Below, piece after piece: positions 55,773 through 64,000 of a DNA stretch of 64,000 bases. The stretch spans positions 26,523-90,522 of the forward strand of contig NCIJ01000015.1 of the NCBI GenBank assembly GCA_002282015.1, read 5' to 3'. A program made the position numbers and the translations under genes. The notes beneath the pieces were generated by a model, which was not told the origin of the DNA, did no database searches, and saw nothing but the letters and a program-made list of their open reading frames with translations. Source of the DNA: Sulfuricurvum sp. 17-40-25. Lineage in GTDB: Bacteria > Campylobacterota > Campylobacteria > Campylobacterales > Sulfurimonadaceae. Within the stretch, counting starts at the first letter, position 1. Each line of letters opens with the position of its first letter.

Positions 55773-58469
55773 ATGAGTCAGTTTGAACCTTTTTTAGCGT
55801 ACGAAGCGAGTGCGGGAAGCGGTAAGACTTTTAATCTGGTGGTGCGCTACTTGAGTTTACTGTTTATGGGAGAAGCCCCCTCTTCGATCACGGCATTGAC
55901 GTTTACCAATAAAGCGGCCAATGAGATGATGCAGCGGGTCATAGAGACGCTTAAATCACTGGAATCACGTGCAGAATTGTCCGAAATAGCACGCTTAAGT
56001 GGGTTAAGCGAGACAGAGATACTCGCACAGCGGGAAAGAATACTGTTACGTTTTTTACGTTCCGATATCCATATTGCTACCATTGACAAGTTTTTTGGCA
56101 CCATATTGCGTAAATTTGCACTCAATGCGGGGATTATGCCAACCTACACGGCGGCAACGTCGCATCATGAGCAAAAGTTTTTAGAACGTTTTTTACATGA
56201 AGTCGAGGTATCAGGGGAGATGGAGTCTCTGGTTTCCTTGGCACAATTGAGTTCAAAACGTTTGGACGATATTTTTACACTGCTTGCACAGCTGTACGCA
56301 AAACACAAAGAGTTTGAGGGTATTGAACTCCCCCGTGTGGTTCTTACGTTTAATCCGTATGAACACGCGATGAGTCTGGCCAGGGAACTCTCACAACTTG
56401 TGTTGAGTAAACCCTTGAGTGATCGTGCCCGTAAAACGATGGAGATCGAAGACTACGATGCGCTTCTTACGAAAACATGGCTTTTTAAACCCAGTATGGA
56501 ATATTGGGATTTTAAGAAAATCTATGAACCTAGGATGGATGAGCTGTTGGAAAGTCTCCAAGAGACGGTGCAAATGCAAATGCAATCGCGTGAGGCTGAT
56601 TTTTTTGCAGGGCTGTTTCGTCTTTTAGGGATGTACATCAAAAGTCGAAATGCTATTATGAAGCAAAATCAAGAGTTGACCTTTGATGATATTACGCTGA
56701 TGGTACACTCGTTGTTACGGGGGAAAGTGCAAAGCGAGTTTCTCTACTTTCGACTGGATTCGAGAATGAAACATCTACTGCTCGATGAGTTTCAAGATAC
56801 CAGCGTGATCCAGTTTGACATCTTGCGCCCTTTGATCGAAGAGATCAGTGCAGGAAAAGGGATCAATGAGGGGGGAAGCTTCTTTTTTGTAGGCGATGTT
56901 AAACAATCCATTTACCGTTTTAGAGGCGGGGTCAGTGCTTTGTTTTATGAGGTTGCAAATCATTTTGATGTGCAAGTGCGTCCTCTTGAGGTGAACTATC
57001 GATCCAAGGCATGCGTCGTTGATTTTGTAAACCGAGTCTTTAGTTCTAAAATGAATCGTTACATACCGCAAGGATCACCCGAATCCAAAAAGGGAGGATT
57101 TGTTGAGGTTGCTTTCAGTGATGAGCCTCTCAAAACATTGCATGAGCACATAGAACAACTGCATAAAATCGGGATTGCGTCTGATGAGATTGCCGTGCTG
57201 TGTGTGACCAATTCGGATGCTCGAAAGCTACAGGAATATCTCGAAGAACATAATCTGGATGTGGTGAGTGAAGCGACCTCAAAGCTGATTCACCAGCGAA
57301 GCGTCAAAGCGGTGATCGAGTATTTGCGCTATTGCTATTTTAGGGCAGATATTTATCGGCATAACTGTGCGGCACTTTTGGGTGTTGAGATCCAGAAGAT
57401 ACAGCCAGTTGCCATTACCCGTTTACAAGAACAGGTGATTGATTTTATACGTAATCATAGAATTGGCGATAAGAGTGCCATGATGTTTATTGAACAGCTT
57501 AACAATTACCGTGATATTGAAGAAGTAGCATTTGAGATAGAACGCCTTGATGCGAATGCTCCCCAAAGTGATCTTCACGGAATACGGATTATGACGGTGC
57601 ATAAATCCAAGGGATTGGAGTTTGAACATGTGTTGGTTCTGGATCGCTTAGGGATACCTAGGAGTCGTGGAGAAAGTATCGTCTATGAGTATGATGGTCT
57701 GAGGTTGTCACGGCTTTTTTACCGTATAAAAGGGCGTGAGGAATTAGACAACGCGTATAAAACAGCATTGGACAAAGAAAAAGTACTCGAAGGGGAAGAT
57801 CAGCTTAACGGTTTATACGTGGCACTGACCCGTGCGGTACAATCTCTGAGTATTATTGCCAAGCCTAAATCACCTTTGGATCTTGTTGAGGGTAAATGGG
57901 GTGAGCCGGTGTTTGACTCTTCAAATGTTCAAGCACCACAGCCGCTTGAACCGCTTGACTATAAAGCAGTATCCTATGGAAGACAAGATGAGGTAGCCAC
58001 CCTGGTTCAAAATGAGACCTTTGATTACGATGCGGTACAGTATGGTCTGGCACTGCACTATGCATTGGAAATGATGGGAGAGTTTCAACCAGACTCAATA
58101 CACGGTGCGATTGAATCGGCACGTAAACGATACGGGGCACGTATTGGAGTTGAAAAGATTGATGGAATGCGTACTGCATTGGAGATACTGATGCGTGATG
58201 AAACGTTTTGTACGTTGACACAAGGCAAGTGCTATAAAGAGAAACGCTTTTTTTATAAGGGAGAGATGCGTATTATCGATTTACTCATACAAAGCGATGC
58301 AGGACATTGGAGCGTCATCGATTATAAAACAGGACAAGAAGAGAGTTTCTCCCATAAAGCTCAAGTCAAAATGTACATGGATGCTGTACGAGCGCTACTG
58401 GGAGGTGAGGTCCAAGGGTATCTCTGTTACCTCAACACTGAGAGTGTTCGATTCGTTGAGTGCTTATAG
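55773..58469 (+). CDS. addA: AddA-type UvrD-family helicase/nuclease
   Basis: An 898-residue ATP-dependent helicase-nuclease. Walker A ASAGSGKT with Lys18, TFTNKAANEM, DEFQD (Asp338-Glu339), GDVKQSIYRFRGG, VNYRS and TVHKSKGLEF are the superfamily 1A motifs; the C-terminal nuclease domain has VIDYKTG with Asp850 and Lys852. It is the motor of the AddAB end-resection complex. Shorter than Gram-positive AddA, as is usual in this phylum. Confidence 0.88.
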   Translation: MSQFEPFLAYEASAGSGKTFNLVVRYLSLLFMGEAPSSITALTFTNKAANEMMQRVIETLKSLESRAELSEIARLSGLSETEILAQRERILLRFLRSDIHIATIDKFFGTILRKFALNAGIMPTYTAATSHHEQKFLERFLHEVEVSGEMESLVSLAQLSSKRLDDIFTLLAQLYAKHKEFEGIELPRVVLTFNPYEHAMSLARELSQLVLSKPLSDRARKTMEIEDYDALLTKTWLFKPSMEYWDFKKIYEPRMDELLESLQETVQMQMQSREADFFAGLFRLLGMYIKSRNAIMKQNQELTFDDITLMVHSLLRGKVQSEFLYFRLDSRMKHLLLDEFQDTSVIQFDILRPLIEEISAGKGINEGGSFFFVGDVKQSIYRFRGGVSALFYEVANHFDVQVRPLEVNYRSKACVVDFVNRVFSSKMNRYIPQGSPESKKGGFVEVAFSDEPLKTLHEHIEQLHKIGIASDEIAVLCVTNSDARKLQEYLEEHNLDVVSEATSKLIHQRSVKAVIEYLRYCYFRADIYRHNCAALLGVEIQKIQPVAITRLQEQVIDFIRNHRIGDKSAMMFIEQLNNYRDIEEVAFEIERLDANAPQSDLHGIRIMTVHKSKGLEFEHVLVLDRLGIPRSRGESIVYEYDGLRLSRLFYRIKGREELDNAYKTALDKEKVLEGEDQLNGLYVALTRAVQSLSIIAKPKSPLDLVEGKWGEPVFDSSNVQAPQPLEPLDYKAVSYGRQDEVATLVQNETFDYDAVQYGLALHYALEMMGEFQPDSIHGAIESARKRYGARIGVEKIDGMRTALEILMRDETFCTLTQGKCYKEKRFFYKGEMRIIDLLIQSDAGHWSVIDYKTGQEESFSHKAQVKMYMDAVRALLGGEVQGYLCYLNTESVRFVECL

Positions 58470-58549
58470 TAAACTTAATTTAAGTAAGTTATAAGTTTAA
58501 ATGGGTAAAATTTCGCCACTATTTATAGAGACTAACAAGGAGGCTCGTG

Positions 58550-58972
58550 ATGAAATTTACTAAAATTGCTACACCTGAGCAAATCGATCGTAAATGGATT
58601 TTGATTGATGCAGAGGGGAAAACATTCGGTCGTTTGATGACTGATGTTGCTACTCGTCTTCGCGGAAAAGACAAACCATATTTTACCCCAAATGTTGACT
58701 GCGGAGATTTCGTCGTCATTATCAATGCATCTAAAATCGTTATTAACGGTGGCGGTAAATTGGCTAACAAAGAATACCACACTCACAGTGGTTACTTCGG
58801 TAGCGTTAAAAGTGTAAAATTGACAGAGCTTTTGGCTACAAACCCAGAAAAACTCTTCAAACTAGCAGCTCGCGGAATGCTCCCTAAAACAAAATTGGGT
58901 CGCGCGATGTTGAAAAAACTAAAAGTCTATGCAGATGCTGAGCATCCACACTCTGCACAGCTTGCAAAGTAA
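58550..58972 (+). CDS. rplM: 50S ribosomal protein L13
   Basis: About 140 residues from ATG 58550, six bases after AAGGAGG. DRKWILIDAEGKTFGRL, GDFVVIINASKIVI and ARGMLPKTKLGRAMLKKL are L13 signatures. It is followed nine bases later by rpsI, the normal pairing. Confidence 0.96.
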   Translation: MKFTKIATPEQIDRKWILIDAEGKTFGRLMTDVATRLRGKDKPYFTPNVDCGDFVVIINASKIVINGGGKLANKEYHTHSGYFGSVKSVKLTELLATNPEKLFKLAARGMLPKTKLGRAMLKKLKVYADAEHPHSAQLAK

Positions 58973-58981
58973 GGATTAATT

Positions 58982-59371
58982 ATGGCAAAAACATATGCAA
59001 CCGGCAGAAGAAAAACATCTATCGCTAAAGTATGGATGACTCCAGGTACAGGTAAAATTACCGTTAACGGTCTTTCACTTGATGCATGGCTTGGTGGTCT
59101 TGAAGCAAAGAAATTGCGTGTTACACAACCGCTTTCATTGACTAAACAAGACACATCTGTAGATATCGAAGCTAAAACTACCGGCGGTGGGTTCTCAGGT
59201 CAATCTGATGCACTTCGTCACGGTATTTCAAGAGCACTATGTGCATTTGATCCTGCTTTCCGTCCAGTACTTAAACCGTACGGTATGCTTACTCGCGATT
59301 CACGTATCGTTGAACGTAAGAAGCCAGGCCGTCGTAAAGCACGTCGTTCACGTCAGTTTTCTAAGCGTTAA
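58982..59371 (+). CDS. rpsI: 30S ribosomal protein S9
   Basis: A 129-residue protein: [15 protein letters not shown] at the start, [13 protein letters not shown], and the basic tail ending RRSRQFSKR that reaches the P-site tRNA. Normal length. Confidence 0.96.
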   Translation: MAKTYATGRRKTSIAKVWMTPGTGKITVNGLSLDAWLGGLEAKKLRVTQPLSLTKQDTSVDIEAKTTGGGFSGQSDALRHGISRALCAFDPAFRPVLKPYGMLTRDSRIVERKKPGRRKARRSRQFSKR

Positions 59372-59391
59372 TCGCTACTACTTTATACGCC

Positions 59392-59468
59392 ATCGGAATA
59401 CATTCCGATTGGCTACGTTAACACTGAGTTCTCTTCAGCAGAGAGCTCAAAATCGCTTGCGATTTTTT
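59392..59468 (+). terminator. rplM-rpsI terminator region
   Basis: Two hairpins follow rpsI. The first is ATCGGAAT/ATTCCGAT (59392-59409). The second, AAAATCG/CGATTTT around CTTG with the T run to 59468, is a standard rho-independent terminator. Between them lies an imperfect stem around CTCT/AGAG. Confidence 0.75.
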
Positions 59469-59488
59469 ATCCCCAGAAACTTCCCTTA

Positions 59489-61399
59489 TTATTTCTTCAC
59501 TCGAAACAATTTTTTGTTATACATATCATCGGTTACTTTTACAAATGCCAAAGCGTCTTTTTCCAGTTCACTGTCATGTGGTGCCGCTTGCAAATGCTCT
59601 TTGACATACGTAAACGTTTGTGCCGGTTTATTGGGCTGGATTATGGCGACTTTATCACGAACACGAAGTGCAAACATATCATTGAACATCATAAATGCCA
59701 TCTCTTGCTTTGTATCACTGAAAATAGAGTGTCCCAAAACAGGATAAGTTAGATCTACCCCTATTAAATCCAAAGCAGTCGCTAGAACATCAGGTTGTGT
59801 GCTTAGAGTATCAAATCTCTGTGCTTTGAGTCCATCGGTGATAATGAGGGCAGGAATATGAAACATATTGACAGGGACCAAATCATCTCCATAGACGCGG
59901 ATATTATGATCCGCAACGACGATGAAAACGGTATCTTTATAATACGCTTCTTTTTTTGCCAGTTCAAAAAAGCGTCCGATGGCAAAATCGGCATATTTGA
60001 CGGCATTTTCTACTCCTTGTCGAGGCTTGTCTTTGATGAACTCTATTTTTCCATCGGGAAGCTCAAAGGGAGAGTGGTTAGAGGAAGAGAACATCACGCT
60101 GACAAATTTATCCCCATTTTTCGTGTAGGTTTTGAACTTTTCATTGGCTTTCGTCACTAAATCCTCATCACTGACACCCCATGTACTGACAAAGGTAGGA
60201 TTGGCGTAATCTTTTTGTTCGATCACTTCATCAAATCCATTCCCCATGTACCAGCTGCGCATATTGTCAAACCGTCCTTCGCCTCCGTAGATAAAAGAGG
60301 ATTTATAGCCTAGAGGTTTAAGTAAAGACGCGACGGTAAAGAAGTCACTTTGAGATTTATTACGCTTGACGACTCCCTCTCCCGCAACAGGAAGCCAACC
60401 CGAGGTCATTGCGGCGAGTCCTCGAATAGAGCGTGTCCCGTTACTGAAGAGATTGGTAAATGCCAGTCCCTCATGAGAGAGTTTTTCCAGATTTGGAGTG
60501 ATTGTGACATCACCACCGCTGAACCCCACAAACTGAGAGCCTAGAGACTCTTGGATAAAGATGACCAGATTTTTGGGTTTTTGAGCTGGAAAGTGGGTAA
60601 CAACGGGACGGCTAAACGGTATCTCGGAGCCTTTTGGGATATTGAGACGTTTAGAGACACGATTATAGGCATCTGAGAGGTCGATTTTCCCATAGCTTAG
60701 TACCAGTTTGTCGTTTTCTCTGGAGTAGCTGTAATAGGCATAGCCAATACTGTACAGTGAGTTTTTAGCGATCTCATTGGCCATTCGATTGGTACTGTAC
60801 AGCGCATCTGAGATATTAGCAGGGCGATGACCGTAGGAAGAGCGAATACCGATAAACAAAAGTGCAGCGATAGGAAGTACTAACAGTATACGACGCCACA
60901 GCGGTGTACGAATCGCTGCTTCAAGATTCAGTGGTGAAAAACGCAAGTATCCCCATGCTGTAACGGCAAGCATCGCAAAAGCCATGAGTAACTGCAGCGG
61001 GTACTCTTTGAGAATCATCGAAGTGACCTCTTTGGGGTATTTTAGGTATTCCACAAAAAGATAGTTGGGACGTACATCGTATTGGGCAACAAAAGGGAAT
61101 GTGGCGTTTTCAACATACAAAGCAATGAGTAAAAAAATAAGAACATAACCGCCGATGATCTTACTGATGGCTTTTGCAAACATTTGTGGAGTGATGATCA
61201 AAAGCAGGGCAGGAAGTATTAGTATATAGGAGGTTGTCATCGTATCGAGTTTGAGACCATAGACAAAGGAGAGCAATGAAAAAGGGAGTGTCATATCGCC
61301 AAGTCGATCCATATACGCAATATAAAGCCCTAATCGTCCTAGAAAAAAGAGGGCAATAAAAAGAAGATAGATCTTTAGGAGTTCTTTGAAAACGAGCAT
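59489..61399 (-). CDS. LTA-synthase-family membrane phosphotransferase (alkaline-phosphatase superfamily)
   Basis: A 636-residue protein with about five N-terminal helices (to about 195) and a periplasmic sulfatase-fold domain. VIFIQESLGSQFVGFSGG, NGTRSIRGLAAMTSGWLP with the probable nucleophilic Thr, and VVADHNIRVYG, a metal-binding stretch, are present. Gram-positive relatives make lipoteichoic acid; Gram-negative ones add phosphoglycerol to glucans or other envelope glycans. Acceptor unknown. Confidence 0.75.
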   Translation of the reverse strand: MLVFKELLKIYLLFIALFFLGRLGLYIAYMDRLGDMTLPFSLLSFVYGLKLDTMTTSYILILPALLLIITPQMFAKAISKIIGGYVLIFLLIALYVENATFPFVAQYDVRPNYLFVEYLKYPKEVTSMILKEYPLQLLMAFAMLAVTAWGYLRFSPLNLEAAIRTPLWRRILLVLPIAALLFIGIRSSYGHRPANISDALYSTNRMANEIAKNSLYSIGYAYYSYSRENDKLVLSYGKIDLSDAYNRVSKRLNIPKGSEIPFSRPVVTHFPAQKPKNLVIFIQESLGSQFVGFSGGDVTITPNLEKLSHEGLAFTNLFSNGTRSIRGLAAMTSGWLPVAGEGVVKRNKSQSDFFTVASLLKPLGYKSSFIYGGEGRFDNMRSWYMGNGFDEVIEQKDYANPTFVSTWGVSDEDLVTKANEKFKTYTKNGDKFVSVMFSSSNHSPFELPDGKIEFIKDKPRQGVENAVKYADFAIGRFFELAKKEAYYKDTVFIVVADHNIRVYGDDLVPVNMFHIPALIITDGLKAQRFDTLSTQPDVLATALDLIGVDLTYPVLGHSIFSDTKQEMAFMMFNDMFALRVRDKVAIIQPNKPAQTFTYVKEHLQAAPHDSELEKDALAFVKVTDDMYNKKLFRVKK

Positions 61400-61484
61400 A
61401 GGGAATTATCCTTGGTAAAAGTTACGAGATTATGGCACAAGAACGGATAATAAAGCGTTAGATATTAGTTAATGGGGGAATTGA

Positions 61485-61490
61485 TATAAT
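61485..61490 (+). promoter_or_regulatory. candidate -10 box for the eptA-PAP2 unit
   Basis: TATAAT with a start near 61497 and AGAGAG before ATG 61520. Confidence 0.45.
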
Positions 61491-61519
61491 TTCATCATTA
61501 TTTTATAAGAGAGATTTAA

Positions 61520-63118
61520 ATGTCTGTATTTTCAAAACCTTTTCACCCCAGAACGCTAATTTTAAGCGTTTCTCTGTTTTTAGTCCTTTTTTCCAATGGT
61601 TCTTTTTTTAGTAATGTGATTGATACCTATGGTCTTACATGGACAACGGCTCCTATGATTTTTTCATTGGGAATTGTTTTGATGGCCGTTTTAGTGATTC
61701 TATTGACCTTGTTTAGTTCACGGTATATTCTCAAACCTTTTTTGATCATGGTGCTGCTGTCCACTTCTTTGAGCGCTTATTTTATGAACTCATACGACAT
61801 CGTTTTTGATACACAGATGATCCAGAATATTTTAGAAACCAATATCCATGAATCAGTTGATTTATTCAGTATGAATCAGGTTCTTTATTTTCTATTGTTA
61901 GGCGTATTGCCATCGATTGCACTGTACCGTATTAAAATTGAGCGAATAAGCCTCAAGCGGTCCATTTTGGAAGGGGCTCAAAGTATCGCTGTTGCAGTTG
62001 GGATTGCAGTGCTTGTCATGTTTACGTTTAGCAAATTTTACACCTCTTTTTTCAGAGAGCATAAACCGTTACGCTATTACAGCAATCCGACGTTTTATCT
62101 GTATTCGATAGGTCAATACGTGGGGCAATCACTTACCCAAAATATGAGCGGACTACAGTGTATCGGTACGGATGCATGTATTCAAAATAATGATGGAATG
62201 CGCGAGCTGGTTATTTTAGTGGTCGGTGAAGCGGTAAGGGCAGATCATTTTGGGCTGAATGGTTATTCCAGGCAGACGACGCCGCTTCTTGCCCAAGAAG
62301 ATATCATTAATTTTCCCAACTTTACGTCGTGCGGTACCGAAACGGCAGTATCCGTGCCGTGTATGTTTTCCTCTTTTGGACGCGAAGGGTATGAAAAAGA
62401 TAAAGCGAGGCATACTGAGAATGTATTGGATGTTTTTGTCCATGCTGGCGTGAATGTTTTGTGGCGGGACAATAATTCGGATTCAAAAGGGGTCGCTGAC
62501 CGTATTGAATATCAAATCTATACTAGTTCGGATACGAATACGATGTGTGATGATGTTGAGTGCCGAGATGAGGGGATGCTAGTAGGACTGCAAGAGTATA
62601 TAAATGCACATCCAAAAGGGGATATTGTAATCGTCTTGCACCAAATGGGGAATCATGGCCCTGCTTATTATAAGCGTTACCCTAAAGCGTTTGAAAAATT
62701 TTCCCCTGTCTGTAAAAGCAATCAGTTGGAACAATGTACCCAAGAAGAGATCACCAATGCGTATGATAATTCTATTTTGTATACGGATTATTTTCTCTCA
62801 AAGGTGATAGGATTACTCAAAAAGAATGACACAGGTTTTGAAACAGCGATGTTTTACCTAAGTGATCATGGAGAGTCTTTGGGAGAGAAGGGGCTTTATT
62901 TACATGGCTTTCCCTATATGATTGCTCCGGATGCCCAAAAACATGTCCCTGCATTTATATGGTTTGGCAAACAATTTGGAATTAACAAAGAAGTTGTGAA
63001 ACGTGAAGCAACGCAACCTCATACCCAGGATAATTTATTTCATACTCTATTAGGATTTGTCGAGGTAAACACTTCGATCTATCGCCCTGAGCTTGATATT
63101 CTCCATGACGCCCGTTAA
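61520..63118 (+). CDS. eptA: EptA-like lipid A phosphoethanolamine transferase
   Basis: A 532-residue inner-membrane enzyme: five helices to about 195, then a periplasmic phosphatase-fold domain. LVVGEAVRADHFGLNGYSR, the active Thr in CGTETAVSVPCMFS, and LSDHGESLGEKGLYLHGFPY are the EptA motifs, with paired cysteines for disulfides. It transfers phosphoethanolamine from phosphatidylethanolamine to lipid A, or to flagellar rod in Campylobacter. Overlaps the PAP2 gene by 14 bases. Confidence 0.85.
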   Translation: MSVFSKPFHPRTLILSVSLFLVLFSNGSFFSNVIDTYGLTWTTAPMIFSLGIVLMAVLVILLTLFSSRYILKPFLIMVLLSTSLSAYFMNSYDIVFDTQMIQNILETNIHESVDLFSMNQVLYFLLLGVLPSIALYRIKIERISLKRSILEGAQSIAVAVGIAVLVMFTFSKFYTSFFREHKPLRYYSNPTFYLYSIGQYVGQSLTQNMSGLQCIGTDACIQNNDGMRELVILVVGEAVRADHFGLNGYSRQTTPLLAQEDIINFPNFTSCGTETAVSVPCMFSSFGREGYEKDKARHTENVLDVFVHAGVNVLWRDNNSDSKGVADRIEYQIYTSSDTNTMCDDVECRDEGMLVGLQEYINAHPKGDIVIVLHQMGNHGPAYYKRYPKAFEKFSPVCKSNQLEQCTQEEITNAYDNSILYTDYFLSKVIGLLKKNDTGFETAMFYLSDHGESLGEKGLYLHGFPYMIAPDAQKHVPAFIWFGKQFGINKEVVKREATQPHTQDNLFHTLLGFVEVNTSIYRPELDILHDAR

Positions 63119-63794
63119 GCAGCTTTGGCTTACGGCCATCGTACTGCTTATTGCTATTCTTTTTTTTGGATTAAGTCCGACGGATGTTTGGGTACAGAGG
63201 CATTTTTATAATCCGCTGACCCACGAATGGATCGTTGACACGCATAATGAAGTCGCTAAATTTATTTTCTATGACGGGATCAAGCGTCTGCTGATTTTTG
63301 TAGCGGTCTTCTTTCTTTTTTTGTTGATTGCCACTTGGAAAAAGCAGTGGATGAGGTCGTATCGGCGTGGACTTATAATCGTCGTTTTATCCTCGATCGC
63401 AGTGCCACTTGTTGTTGGTTCTTTAAAAGCAGTGACGAATATGCCCTGCCCGAAAAGTTTGGATATATTTGAGGGTACCTATCCCCATACCTGTGTTTGG
63501 GAAAAGTACCCTGCCAAAGAGTGTCATTTGGAGAAGCAAAAGTGTTGGCCGGCAGGACATGCGAGTGGCGGTTTTGCCTTATTGTCGTTAATCTTTTTAT
63601 TTCATACGCGTAACAACAAGATACTAGCTGGAAGTACAGCGATAGTAATCGGCTGGAGTATGGGCAGTTATAAGATGCTCATAGGGGACCATTTTTTAAG
63701 TCATACGGTGATCACAATGATAGTGGCATGGCTATTGATTGTATTCATTGCCTTGAGCGTGGATTGGATAATGGGACAAAAACGAAATGCTTAA
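63105..63794 (+). CDS. PAP2-family membrane phosphatase, possible LpxE-like
   Basis: About 229 residues from ATG 63105, with about six helices. The three PAP2 motifs are present in modified form: KAVTNMPCP, PAGHASGG (normally PSGH) and GDHFLSHT with the catalytic His. Helicobacter pylori pairs lpxE (lipid A 1-phosphatase) with eptA; the overlap here suggests the same lipid A modification unit. Undecaprenyl or lipid phosphatase activity is an alternative. Confidence 0.7.
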   Translation: MTPVKQLWLTAIVLLIAILFFGLSPTDVWVQRHFYNPLTHEWIVDTHNEVAKFIFYDGIKRLLIFVAVFFLFLLIATWKKQWMRSYRRGLIIVVLSSIAVPLVVGSLKAVTNMPCPKSLDIFEGTYPHTCVWEKYPAKECHLEKQKCWPAGHASGGFALLSLIFLFHTRNNKILAGSTAIVIGWSMGSYKMLIGDHFLSHTVITMIVAWLLIVFIALSVDWIMGQKRNA

Positions 63795-63887
63795 GGTCTA
63801 TAGTCCGCTTTCAAAAATCGCCTTGTCATAAGATACACTTCACAAGATAATTGTTATTCTTCCATCAACAAACAATAAGGACTTTGG

Positions 63888-64000
63888 ATGAGAGTTATTT
63901 TAGGCTTATCTGTATTAACCGCTTTTTCGCTACATGCGGCAGGCAGTATTGATACCTGGTTTAAAGAGGGGTTAGTACGTGGAAATATCAGATATTACTA
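63888..64000 (+). CDS. probable outer-membrane porin, N-terminal fragment
   Basis: ATG 63888, preceded by AAGG, opens a frame that runs off the window. The first 17 residues are a signal peptide (RVILGLSVLTAFSLHAAG) and the mature start SIDTWFKEGLVRGNIRYY resembles the opening strand of Campylobacterota OprD-like porins. Only 37 codons are visible. Confidence 0.5.
   Translation, partial: MRVILGLSVLTAFSLHAAGSIDTWFKEGLVRGNIRYY

Overview
This window looks like chromosomal DNA from a free-living member of the Campylobacterota (epsilonproteobacteria), close to Sulfuricurvum or Sulfurimonas. The evidence is the menaquinone futalosine-pathway gene mqnA, a ccoNOQP cbb3 oxidase operon followed by a DUF4006 gene, an AddAB-type recombination pair carrying an iron-sulfur AddB, and a gene order from purA to rpsI that, from memory, closely follows Campylobacter jejuni. 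Species cannot be fixed from the sequence alone. No rRNA, tRNA, CRISPR array or intact insertion sequence was found, and no gene-free gap exceeds about 235 bases.

Region 1 (1-22,841, all minus strand) is a long, AT-rich surface-glycan operon. Read in transcription order it holds metK, a LegB-type dehydratase, a LegC-type aminotransferase, a NeuD/PglD acetyltransferase, a GT2 glycosyltransferase, a NeuB-type nonulosonate synthase, a Gfo/Idh oxidoreductase, a fused SpsF-CBS-nucleotidyltransferase, a HemL-like aminotransferase, an SDR, a probable glycosyltransferase, a Wzx-type flippase, an HpcH/HpaI aldolase, a KdsB-like cytidylyltransferase, a methyltransferase, an SGNH-like protein, a 2-hydroxyacid dehydrogenase, a nucleotide-sugar epimerase, a cyclase-family protein, a HAD phosphatase, a second probable glycosyltransferase, a DegT aminotransferase and, cut by the window edge, an RfbF-like glucose-1-phosphate cytidylyltransferase. 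Most junctions are 4-base stop/start overlaps. The enzymes suggest two separate CMP-activated acidic sugars: one on a NeuB route, and one possibly built by a pyruvate aldolase instead of a PEP-dependent synthase. This second set is the best candidate here for an undescribed pathway.

Region 2 (22.9-42 kb) is mixed housekeeping: a Na/phosphate cotransporter, a methyltransferase-asparagine synthetase pair, tandem GAF proteins, a YdcH-family peptide, a disrupted dcd gene, accBC, a zinc-binding-domain chemoreceptor, a SurA-like chaperone, gltX, mqnA, moaD-moaE-moeA, an MFS transporter, rdgB, uppP and a class V aminotransferase. Several divergent gene pairs share overlapping back-to-back -10 boxes.

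Region 3 (42.1-59.4 kb) is a co-oriented block: hisZ-like gene, purA, a FliJ-like gene, a MotE-like gene, a DUF507 gene, carA, ccoNOQP with small accessory genes and fixH, addB-addA, rplM-rpsI. A short accessory segment (52.06-53.42 kb: palindromic repeats, a truncated DUF4145 gene and an ORF6N gene with a phospholipase-D-like tail) sits between fixH and addB.

Region 4 (59.5-64 kb) concerns the envelope: an LTA-synthase-family enzyme, an EptA-like phosphoethanolamine transferase overlapping a PAP2 phosphatase, and the start of a probable porin.
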